In this document: positions 25,701-31,504 of the stretch, piece by piece | Numbering within the stretch: position 1 is the stretch's first letter | Layout: each line of letters begins with the position of its first letter | From: a virus | IMG/VR virus record: IMGVR_UViG_3300010151_000077 | Coordinates: 1-31,686 of that record | DNA length: 31,686 nucleotides | Direction: 5' to 3' (one strand) | Translations under genes and position numbers: made by a program | Notes under the pieces: generated by a model | What the model was told of the DNA's origin: nothing | The model's input: only the letters and a program-made list of their open reading frames with translations | Database searches by the model: none

Positions 25701-25739
25701 ATCGCTACCACTATATATTATCTTTTTCCAGCTGGCCAC
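22722..25739 (-). CDS. Tail fibre with C-terminal Peptidase S74 intramolecular chaperone
   Basis: A 1005-residue fibre. The last ~100 residues are an S74 (endosialidase-type) chaperone that helps the fibre trimerise and then cleaves itself off: SDQRLKHNI at residues 906-914 (cleavage expected before S906), LQAVQYDWK, VGLIAQDVEKIFP, and a final coiled coil IESIKELKSEIDDLKSKL. The N-terminus MASWKKIIYSGSDAHL is shared with the other large fibre and is probably the tail-attachment end. A module of ~85 residues (ITASSLSI... I-G-x-G/K... G-x-P-x-N-x-I/L-x-F... VGN) appears three times, at about 24-112, 478-561 and 667-754. Helper segments such as ASGNISASGNLFISAS are typical shaft repeats. Confidence 0.9.
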   Translation of the reverse strand: MASWKKIIYSGSDAHLNDIITNDITASSLSIRPNFPASTPAIEFSISSSGADGDVPDGESFSPLLLFGGFHGYIGHKSNLNISGIPKNRIFFNSNDDVISVGNSSNYVNIQDQASISNTSIDIQGSKSVVIGTSEHSNIAVATASRFEINTPLIVKDDITTTGNIIAQNYIISSSVSYMTQSFSSGSTIFGDTVTDTHQFTGSINAGDITGSAFQTSVYTTTTESIIAAGDASHQAIWLAATNDTGTGSLDISAQVGFNYTGYVRLTQLRVKGDFDSSADEFFKDFRLGGQTLITLLDRALASVGAYKIVLPVENNELDFPADAGSNFILGPGNVNHVYMTNGVIPISFELGSGVNIETTAFEFTFETPHTIIDQDNVYIHNRNQAIYIDPVDITDTITTTNPNMLVMSSSGQIVSSTSWPSASHAGSALSASYVMSASYATIAETAANSDQWFDAGTELTSSASVGITGSLTVHGDITASSLSIAPDGTDMINFGLSSSYSGEEDVYDWFPILRIGATTDSFIGHGQVLDAFGIPRNRIKFEKTSNTICVGNSVSRVLIEDSDVANSAVTINSQDFVIRNYYGAADQPSILRITESRANFSGDVQITGSLYVSESVTAKSFTGSLHGTASYALNAGASSLWFDANTELTSSVDVGISGSLKVHGDITASSLSIRPNSLGALINFEYSSSQIDDEETFNYWPMLTFGGADAYIGRGDNLSGFGTPTNGLKFFADHLTRLGNLSTDATNYITIHDAADQSQKITYTSPIHSFQSSSNCLQLTITSASISSPLPLSIQSHITASGNISASGNLFISASTTASTLNTLMYDIVTGQVYYTGSYGGGGGTGTVDEIAGFIAHTGDTNTKFGFPSDDTFEIWTSNLARVQVASNGTLHAAGDIIAYSTTPSDQRLKHNIYNITSSLSKVCELQAVQYDWKYRDEKSQVGLIAQDVEKIFPGIIKESELPFFANNNNMYKTIQYEQLVPHLIESIKELKSEIDDLKSKLKG
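23724..23816 (-). repeat. Intragenic direct repeat, copy A (S74 fibre)
   Basis: This is one of two diverged copies of a ~93-bp unit, offset by exactly 567 bases (189 codons). It encodes WFDANTELTSSVDVGISGSL and the start of the following module. Shared blocks include GTTATATCTCCATG and GATGATGTTAATTC (plus strand). Confidence 0.75.
24291..24383 (-). repeat. Intragenic direct repeat, copy B (S74 fibre)
   Basis: The partner of copy A. It encodes WFDAGTELTSSASVGITGSL, so most differences are conservative. In-frame spacing shows duplication of a fibre module rather than an insertion. Confidence 0.75.
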
Positions 25740-25742
25740 TTA

Positions 25743-25910
25743 TTACTTTCCTTTTTTAGAAACTAACTTGCTAGTTGGAGGATTTGACATTTTGGTATGT
25801 TCTGTGGTAACTTTGTTTAGCAATTGTGCCACTAATGGAGCATCGGCTCCTTTAATGGTCATTTCAGAAATTGATTTATGAATTAATGCTAAGTCTTGAA
25901 TTGTAAACAT
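25743..25910 (-). CDS. Small protein (55 aa) ahead of S74 fibre
   Basis: It runs from the ATG at 25910 to TAA at 25743-25745, 55 residues. The sequence begins MFTIQDLALIHKSISEMT and continues KGADAPLVAQLLNKVTTE, then a basic tail KLVSKKGK. The IQDLAL start with a G-A-rich helix turn is a style I know from short uncharacterised ORFs beside fibre genes of marine T4-like phages (memory only). A strong AAAAGGAA ribosome binding site precedes the ATG, and a host-type promoter with the full TATATTTG box lies just upstream. It ends 3 bases before the fibre ATG. It is too helical and short to be a fibre and could be an assembly helper. Confidence 0.75.
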   Translation of the reverse strand: MFTIQDLALIHKSISEMTIKGADAPLVAQLLNKVTTEHTKMSNPPTSKLVSKKGK

Positions 25911-25939
25911 GGTTGTTCCTTTTAAAAATTATGTTATAT

Positions 25940-25971
25940 CAAATATAATAAAACTTTTACAAACAACCAAA
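25940..25971 (-). promoter_or_regulatory. Internal promoter before 55-aa ORF and S74 fibre
   Basis: The minus strand has TTTGGTTG (TTTG at 25971-25968), a 20-base spacer, then TATATTTG (25947-25940). It is the best match of the three promoters of this class. The upstream box overlaps the stop codon of the 58-residue ORF. The predicted leader is about 23 bases. Confidence 0.6.
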
Positions 25972-26148
25972 TTATTCTGTTAAAAGTTTTTGCAGTTTAA
26001 CTGCGGTACCATATACTATCTGTACGTCTTTCCCATCAAATTTGGAATCTGCTATTATCTTTAATAAAAATTCTAACTCATGAGGTTCCAATCGTACCTG
26101 AGATTGCGTGGTTTGTGATTTTGGTTTTGTTCTGTCTAATAATCCCAT
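25972..26148 (-). CDS. Small protein (58 aa) between the two large fibres
   Basis: It runs from the ATG at 26148 to TAA at 25972-25974, 58 residues, beginning MGLLDRTKPKSQ. The second half is a clear helical unit: LEPHELEFLLKIIADSKFDG, then DVQIVYGTAVKLQKLL. The E-L-E-F-L-L-x-x-I-x-x-S-x-F-x-G-x-x-V pattern followed by K-L-Q is a recurrent form of tiny ORFs near tail fibres in marine T4-like phages (from memory). The ribosome binding site AAAGGAAAG lies at good distance, 17 bases after the 807-residue fibre gene. Confidence 0.75.
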   Translation of the reverse strand: MGLLDRTKPKSQTTQSQVRLEPHELEFLLKIIADSKFDGKDVQIVYGTAVKLQKLLTE

Positions 26149-26165
26149 TTATAACTTTCCTTTAA

Positions 26166-28589
26166 TTATGCGTAAATCCATATAGTTCCATTGCCATTAG
26201 TATCTACATGCATTTGGCCGGCTCTGCTAGCGGCATCGTTTCCAAACATCGGATTTCCGCCATTTACACTACTTGGCACAGTACCATCTGAAGTTGTTTT
26301 CACAGAAACCATATAAGCATCTGGTGATAATGAAGTAAGAGTACCTCCACCGGCGCAGTTAACATCTTTTTGTAATGCCCATCGATCGGCAGATGAATCA
26401 ACACCTAACGCATATGCTGTGGCCGCTCCTTCCTGTACCAAAATACCACCATCTGTAGTGCCGGACATCGATCCAGAATTCAATAATATGAACTGGTCAT
26501 CAACTATTAATTCGGTAGTATTTAAAGTGGTGGTTGTACCGTTAACTGTTAAATTACCTGCTATGGTCACTGTATCTGAAGTATGGTTACCTAATGTAAC
26601 ATTTCCATTAACTGTTAAAGTATCAGTAACTGTTAAATCACTTCCTATAGTTACATCATCTGGTAAACCAATATTGATAACTGTAGCATCTGTATCAGAT
26701 ACATTATGTGACATGGAAATTTCATTGGTAGTACCATTAAATGTTACAGTATCATTATTTGAACTATCAGATAATGTAATTACTACTGAATTGTCACCTG
26801 CCGAACCACCTTGGCTACCTTCTAATGTATATGTTGTATTGGCATTTAAAGCGGTTAATACATTAACATCATTAAGATATGCAACCAACTGTGTAATGGT
26901 GGTACTTCTATTATCATTTGCAGATGTATCATATATTAAGAATCTATCATCAGCTACTATTGAATTACCCATAATAGTTGAAGCAGATATAAATGATGAG
27001 CTCAAATGATTTTCATTAACTTTATCATTTCCAATTGATACTGTACCATTATTCGCTAATGTTACATCTCCGCTTACAGCAACTGAATTAATATCTGTTC
27101 CATCACCTACTAATATGTAACCGCTAGTTTTAGCATCTAAATCAGTTGGTGCATTACTGCCACCACCCACTTTGATGTAACCTTGCGTTATATTTGCTAA
27201 TTTATCATTTGTTACCGCATCAGTGGCAAGTTGATCGGTACCAATACCACCATTACTAATATATAATCCATCGCTGTCAACTGTTAATCCGGTAGATCCA
27301 CTTAATTCTAACGCAATGGATTTAGCAACCGTACCATCATAAGTAAAAGAGGTAATACCATTACCATCTGTCAGGTCGCTGATTGACACATTACTTACAT
27401 TAAGATTAGTTAATCCGGCTCCATTTCCGACAAATGCGCTAGCGGAAATTGGTCCATCAAAATCAAAAAGACTACCGGTTGCATAAATTGAACCAGTAAA
27501 TGTATGAGTTGCTTCTGCCGCGGTTCCTATATCTCCGGCAGATCCTGTACCAAATGCAGATGATCCAGATGTCGATGTAATGGAATCTATTTGAATACCA
27601 AATCCATTGGCTCCAAATATATTACCGCTATCAATAGCAATGTCACCAGTAAAATGACCATCACCTTTAATTTCTAAACCACTACCGGTAATACCTCCAG
27701 ATGAACTTATATGAGTAACAGTTGCATTGCCAGTCTTTAATGTACTGCTACCATTATCTATGTTTCCAAAACCACTGGAAATGCTACCACCGCTTAAAGC
27801 GCCAACCGAAGTTATATTGGTTTGAGCCGCGGTTTGAATCAAACCTGACATTGATGTTGCAGATAAATTACCAGTGGAAGGATTATACGTTAAATTGGAT
27901 GAATCTGTTTCAATTCCTTGCGCGCCGATATTCCCATCCACAAATGTAACAAAAAGATCTGCGGCTTCTGAAGCATTGTTTGTCACTGTAACGTCGGTAG
28001 CTGTATCTGCTGTAATACCGGTTAAAGCAGATCCATTACCTACAAAGTTTGATGAACTTATTTCACCGGATGCTTGTAATGCCACAAAGCTGGCAGTATT
28101 AGTAGAACCGTTAATTGTTATATTGGCAAAGGTTGGAGTGGCACTAGTATGGATGTCTTGAGGAGTAGTTAAAGTTGATACTCCGCTTGTCGTTGATACT
28201 GAAACTTGATTAGTGGTACCTACAACTGAATGAGTAACTGCCTGTAAATGAATGAATGTTGAATCAGATGATGCAGACATTTTAAAGTTAATGTTCTGAC
28301 TATCCGATCCTGTAACAAATACTATTGCCCCAGGATTGGTACTAGCAATACCGGTAGTATCATCAAAGTCGTTTAAATTTCCTCCTGATACTGCTGATAC
28401 TCCCATAAATGATGCAGATTCAAATGCAACGGCTGCTCCAGCAACAGTTGATTGATCAACTTGTTTAAATACACCTCCATCAGATACAACTACTTTATGT
28501 GAAGATCCCCCCGTAGTTAAATCCGTAACCGTTAAATTACTTAACTCGGCATCACTACCCGATACTATTACTTTTTTCCAATTTGCCAT
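26166..28589 (-). CDS. Large tail fibre protein (807 aa), no S74 domain
   Basis: It starts MANWKKVIVSGSDAEL, the same anchor as the S74 fibre. The body is made of fibre-shaft repeats rich in T, S, G, N and D: SNFVGNGSALTGI and SAFVGNGAGLTNL, HISSSGGITGSGLEIKGDG, SDLTVTDTLTVNGNVTLGNH, and AGNLTVNGTTTTLNTTELIV with DDQFILLNSG near the end. The C-terminus (GQMHVDTNGNGTIWIYA) has no chaperone domain and no recognised receptor-binding fold, so it may form a proximal shaft or rely on partner proteins for trimerisation. An AAAGGATAAAATAAA leader precedes the ATG. Confidence 0.8.
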   Translation of the reverse strand: MANWKKVIVSGSDAELSNLTVTDLTTGGSSHKVVVSDGGVFKQVDQSTVAGAAVAFESASFMGVSAVSGGNLNDFDDTTGIASTNPGAIVFVTGSDSQNINFKMSASSDSTFIHLQAVTHSVVGTTNQVSVSTTSGVSTLTTPQDIHTSATPTFANITINGSTNTASFVALQASGEISSSNFVGNGSALTGITADTATDVTVTNNASEAADLFVTFVDGNIGAQGIETDSSNLTYNPSTGNLSATSMSGLIQTAAQTNITSVGALSGGSISSGFGNIDNGSSTLKTGNATVTHISSSGGITGSGLEIKGDGHFTGDIAIDSGNIFGANGFGIQIDSITSTSGSSAFGTGSAGDIGTAAEATHTFTGSIYATGSLFDFDGPISASAFVGNGAGLTNLNVSNVSISDLTDGNGITSFTYDGTVAKSIALELSGSTGLTVDSDGLYISNGGIGTDQLATDAVTNDKLANITQGYIKVGGGSNAPTDLDAKTSGYILVGDGTDINSVAVSGDVTLANNGTVSIGNDKVNENHLSSSFISASTIMGNSIVADDRFLIYDTSANDNRSTTITQLVAYLNDVNVLTALNANTTYTLEGSQGGSAGDNSVVITLSDSSNNDTVTFNGTTNEISMSHNVSDTDATVINIGLPDDVTIGSDLTVTDTLTVNGNVTLGNHTSDTVTIAGNLTVNGTTTTLNTTELIVDDQFILLNSGSMSGTTDGGILVQEGAATAYALGVDSSADRWALQKDVNCAGGGTLTSLSPDAYMVSVKTTSDGTVPSSVNGGNPMFGNDAASRAGQMHVDTNGNGTIWIYA

Positions 28590-28605
28590 TTTATTTTATC
28601 CTTTA

Positions 28606-29979
28606 TTATGTCGATGTATATGATAATCCATTCCATCGAGTGGCTGCTGTTATTAATGAAGCAGTTGATTCATGAGCTGAATCAAATGGATTTTGAAATA
28701 ATGATGATCCAGTAACAGAATTTCCTAATATTCCATCTCCTGCCACATGTACTGTATATCCAGTACTTACTGAATTTGTTTTACCGATAAACATTGTGGA
28801 ATAATATCCACCAGATGCTGGTTGTGTTAATGTGGCATCTAAAAATATATGTGATCCGGAGTCCATTCCGGAAACATCGAATACATTACCATCACCGGAA
28901 TTATCCGGCGTCATTGCACTTGGAGATATTGATCCGGATAATCCATTTGATCCGGTCATTCCAGATGAACCTGATGCCCAATATAATGTTACTACTTTGG
29001 CTGGCCTATGGCCTAAACTAACTCCTGATCGATAACCTGGTAATACTAGATATTGAAAGTTAGTAGCATAATCAAATGATCCGCTAGCTACTACAGTATC
29101 ATATGGAAATGTTATTATCTCACGTGGTGCAGAATACATTGCAGATCCAGTATCTAGGAATGATGCAGAAAATAAAGTTTCATTACCATCACCAAATACA
29201 TTTGCATTTAATATAGTACGATAATATCCTGCAGATGATGTTTCTATACCATTACTCCCAGTCCATTGATAATTATAAAATTTACCAGAATCAATACGAG
29301 ATTGTGAATATGTTGGTATGAATGGAAATAAATATGTTCCAGAATTAGATCCAGATGCATACGTTCTGATTATAAATGATGATGTATATTCTGGTTGATG
29401 AAATTCATTACCTGCGGCACCATCTACAAATGTGGATGCTGAATTTGCAAAAGACCATGTTGCTCCAGTTGCGGTTGGCGATTCATTATTAATAAATCGA
29501 TTTAAATAACCAGATAAATTAGCAATACCAGAATATCCAAAATTATTAGAGCCTGAAATTTTTATATTATACGATCCGGTAAATGGTGTATCTTCTGTAA
29601 AAATTATAATCGGATCTGGTAATGTACTTAAACTGGTAGATATAGATGCACTTAATTGAGTATATAAAGATGCAGTTACTGATCTAGACATTGGTGCTTT
29701 TTCTAATTCAGTATTTATTTCTCGTAATAATCGATCTGCATATTTAGATTTTTTTATACGTATGTAATTTAATTTTTCATCTAACTTCACAATCATATGA
29801 TCTGATGCATTTGCTGGTAGTGATATATCAGATTTTCTAAACCGTTTTGATTGATCGCCACGCTGTAGTTTAAAAGGCAGTCGTTGCCTAGTTTTAGGAA
29901 ATCTTCTCCTAGCAGATAAATCTGCGGAACCTGTTAATTCTTCCCATGATCGAATATCGAATTTGCCTTTAAATTTCAT
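28606..29979 (-). CDS. Virion / fibre-network protein (457 aa), unknown
   Basis: No family is recognised. The N-terminal ~130 residues are basic and partly helical (ARRRFPKTRQRLPFKLQRG, KLNYIRIKKSKYADRLLREI), and could be the attachment part. The rest is a beta-rich, S/G/Y/T-rich region with motifs such as YSGIANLSGYLNRFINNE, SQSRIDSGKFYNYQW, GYYRTILNANVFGDGNETLF and GGYYSTMFIGKTNSVSTGYT, typical in composition of receptor-binding or decorative virion proteins. The start is preceded by an ATATTTAT element and AAAAGATT. The gene leads directly into the large fibre gene, so it is likely part of the same assembly. Confidence 0.6.
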   Translation of the reverse strand: MKFKGKFDIRSWEELTGSADLSARRRFPKTRQRLPFKLQRGDQSKRFRKSDISLPANASDHMIVKLDEKLNYIRIKKSKYADRLLREINTELEKAPMSRSVTASLYTQLSASISTSLSTLPDPIIIFTEDTPFTGSYNIKISGSNNFGYSGIANLSGYLNRFINNESPTATGATWSFANSASTFVDGAAGNEFHQPEYTSSFIIRTYASGSNSGTYLFPFIPTYSQSRIDSGKFYNYQWTGSNGIETSSAGYYRTILNANVFGDGNETLFSASFLDTGSAMYSAPREIITFPYDTVVASGSFDYATNFQYLVLPGYRSGVSLGHRPAKVVTLYWASGSSGMTGSNGLSGSISPSAMTPDNSGDGNVFDVSGMDSGSHIFLDATLTQPASGGYYSTMFIGKTNSVSTGYTVHVAGDGILGNSVTGSSLFQNPFDSAHESTASLITAATRWNGLSYTST

Positions 29980-29996
29980 ATAACATAATCTTTTAT

Positions 29997-30004
29997 ATAA
30001 ATAT
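29997..30004 (-). promoter_or_regulatory. ATATTTAT element before 457-aa virion gene
   Basis: The minus strand reads GTAATATTTATATAAAAGATT, 17 bases before the ATG at 29979. It may serve the whole block down to the large fibre. Confidence 0.55.
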
Positions 30005-30014
30005 TACTAACTAG

Positions 30015-30668
30015 TTAAAAACCTAAATAAAAATGTCCCGATGCACTGTAAAACATTCCTCCGACGACAGCATTAGGAGTTGTATCAAATGCACCTAAAA
30101 CAGTGACTCCTTGAAGGTTAATTACAAATTTACTATCGGTATCATCATCTAATTTAACAAGAAATAAATCTTGAGATCCATCTCCTTGAATTTGTATACG
30201 TGATGATGATACAATAGGAGAAAATAAATCAGTAGATGTTTCTAAACCGAAGTTAGGATCTGTTAATCCAATACCAACATTACCATCAGTGTAATTAATA
30301 TCAGCACCAGTTTGATTCCAAAGCGAATCAGCTTGAAAATTTCGATTTGCTCGATTGACGGCGTCCGCGGCTGATAATACAATACTTAAATCATCTGTAA
30401 CTTCTATTACTTTTGTTTCAGTTGTAGTAATTGTTACAGTATCTGTGTTAATATCTTTAACTTCTACTATAGTTAAATCTTCTGCAGGTAATGATATAGT
30501 ACGAATTACTGTTGATTCTTGTATTGTTTGACTGTCAAGTGTAGATGAAATGTCAGCAACTGTTACAGATCCTACATTGGATAAATCTGTTACATCTATA
30601 CTGAATATATCAACGTCGTTAATATCTATAGAATTTTGATTTTCTGTTACATCTACATTAACTGCCAT
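30015..30668 (-). CDS. Fibre-like virion protein (217 aa)
   Basis: The first ~95 residues are acidic beta-type sequence dominated by V, T, D, I and S (ITVVEVKD-like strands, TVTITTETKVIEVTDDL). The second half has the phage fibre phrase GNVGIGLTDPNFGLE and DLFLVKLDDDTDSKFVINLQ, and ends with an S-A-S-G-H-F-Y-L-G-F tip. Similar G-N-V-G-I-G-T-x-x-P segments are common in shafts of phage fibres. The ATG lies 2 bases beyond the stop of the 121-residue gene upstream, so the two are translated together. The precise role in the virion is unknown. Confidence 0.6.
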   Translation of the reverse strand: MAVNVDVTENQNSIDINDVDIFSIDVTDLSNVGSVTVADISSTLDSQTIQESTVIRTISLPAEDLTIVEVKDINTDTVTITTTETKVIEVTDDLSIVLSAADAVNRANRNFQADSLWNQTGADINYTDGNVGIGLTDPNFGLETSTDLFSPIVSSSRIQIQGDGSQDLFLVKLDDDTDSKFVINLQGVTVLGAFDTTPNAVVGGMFYSASGHFYLGF

Positions 30669-30669
30669 A

Positions 30670-31035
30670 TCATCTGGTTACATTTTTAGATAATTTAATA
30701 CGTCCTTGTAATAATCTTGTAACCGCGCCGGCATTTTCTATTTCTAAATCATATACTGCTTGATCAAATGTATATAATGATGAGGATGTGGCATGAATAT
30801 TTAACTCTATAGTACCTGTTGCTGCAGATCCAGTAGTAGGTAGTATACGTAAACTTCCGAGTTGTATATTATTAAAATCTGCAATTTTGATATCAGAATC
30901 GACTGATGATCTTATCTGCATACTTGCAGTATATCCATCAAGATTTACAACGTCTCCAGATGTATCTTTGTATGTGAACTGTTTAACTAGAGTTGCTCCT
31001 TGTTCTATCGTAAATGAGTATTGACCTGCTGCCAT
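30670..31035 (-). CDS. Conserved small virion protein, beta-sandwich type (121 aa)
   Basis: The sequence has the layout of a small structural protein that I remember from many marine T4-like phages: FTIEQGATLVKQFTYKD, NLDGYTASMQIRSSVDSD, GTIELNIHATSSSLYTFDQA and VYDLEIENAGAVTRLLQGRI ending LSKNVTR. The fold is probably an Ig-like or upper-baseplate-protein-like beta sandwich. There is no signal peptide. The leader has an ATATTTAT element and an AAAAGGAAA ribosome binding site, so this gene and the next form a late unit. The function (fibre adaptor or neck fibre) is unproven. Confidence 0.7.
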   Translation of the reverse strand: MAAGQYSFTIEQGATLVKQFTYKDTSGDVVNLDGYTASMQIRSSVDSDIKIADFNNIQLGSLRILPTTGSAATGTIELNIHATSSSLYTFDQAVYDLEIENAGAVTRLLQGRIKLSKNVTR

Positions 31036-31050
31036 AGTATTTCCTTTTAT

Positions 31051-31058
31051 ATAAATAT
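31051..31058 (-). promoter_or_regulatory. ATATTTAT element before 121-aa virion gene
   Basis: The minus strand reads CAATATTTATATAAAAGGAAA, 15 bases before the ATG at 31035, in a 52-base gap. Confidence 0.6.
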
Positions 31059-31087
31059 TGGAATGATATGATACAATGTGATTTTTG

Positions 31088-31480
31088 TTATATCGATATA
31101 CGGCCAGAAGTTAATGAAATTTTTCCGGATGTATGGACGATGGGAAAGCCTGTAACAACTACAGCAGCAGTTGTTTCTGGATCATACTTCTTAAGTACTT
31201 CTTCTGCTTTATATGGATTCTTCACTTTTACTATGTTTTTAATACCATAAGAGCTTATTATCTTTTTCTTTTCATTGAAGGAGAATGGAGATTTAGGTAG
31301 TTGCACTTTATCAGATGTTGCAACGTATGCATCTTTGAATTTAGACTTCAACCATTTATATGCTTGAGCATGGTGTTTACCCATGGGTTGAAATCTGCCC
31401 GGGTAGATAGCAACTACAGTTGTTATATTAGAGTTAGCTTCGTTTATTATATTATTTGCTAACCACTTTCCTAATGTCAT
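31088..31480 (-). CDS. Nucleotidyltransferase-like protein, apparently C-terminally truncated (130 aa)
   Basis: A cytidylyltransferase/NMNAT-like Rossmann domain. VVAIYPGRFQPMGKHHAQAY (about residues 21-40) carries the nucleotide-binding GRFQP and a K-H-H variant of the H-x-G-H motif. YVATSDKVQLPKSPFSFNEK and KYDPETTAAVVVTG follow. Proteins of this type in marine T4-like phages are, as I recall, about twice as long. Here the frame ends at SLTSGRISI soon after the fourth strand, and no continuation is open in another frame. The ATG at 31480 is preferred over an upstream TTG because GGAG lies 6 bases before it. An ATATTTAT element precedes it. The substrate is unknown and activity is doubtful if truncated. 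Confidence 0.7.
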   Translation of the reverse strand: MTLGKWLANNIINEANSNITTVVAIYPGRFQPMGKHHAQAYKWLKSKFKDAYVATSDKVQLPKSPFSFNEKKKIISSYGIKNIVKVKNPYKAEEVLKKYDPETTAAVVVTGFPIVHTSGKISLTSGRISI

Positions 31481-31486
31481 ATTATT

Positions 31487-31490
31487 CTCC
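31487..31490 (-). promoter_or_regulatory. Ribosome binding site deciding the nucleotidyltransferase start
   Basis: GGAG (minus strand) ends 6 bases before the ATG at 31480. The longer frame would start at a TTG (31507) inside the end of the preceding gene, with no such signal. Confidence 0.65.
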
Positions 31491-31496
31491 ATAATA

Positions 31497-31504
31497 ATAA
31501 ATAT
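31497..31504 (-). promoter_or_regulatory. ATATTTAT element before nucleotidyltransferase-like gene
   Basis: The minus strand reads TGATATTTATTATTATGGAG. The TGA is the stop codon of the collagen-like ORF, and the ATG at 31480 is 16 bases downstream. Confidence 0.5.

Noticed and set aside
3856-25971. Firm assignment of a Bacteroidota host from the TTTG/TAnnTTTG boxes
   Set aside because: The same boxes fit sigma-70 with 17-base spacing, and the consistent AGGA ribosome binding sites are unusual for Bacteroidota genes. The host is left open.
26419-27009. A 196-codon plus-strand frame inside the large fibre
   Set aside because: It is antisense of T/V/S-rich fibre repeats, has no ribosome binding site, and no other plus-strand gene is present.
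4187-31504. ATAAATAT copies taken as plus-strand T4 late promoters
   Set aside because: All ten would fire away from the gene start into the 3' end of the neighbouring minus-strand gene, where no plus-strand gene exists. An mRNA-sense role for the minus-strand genes is more sensible.
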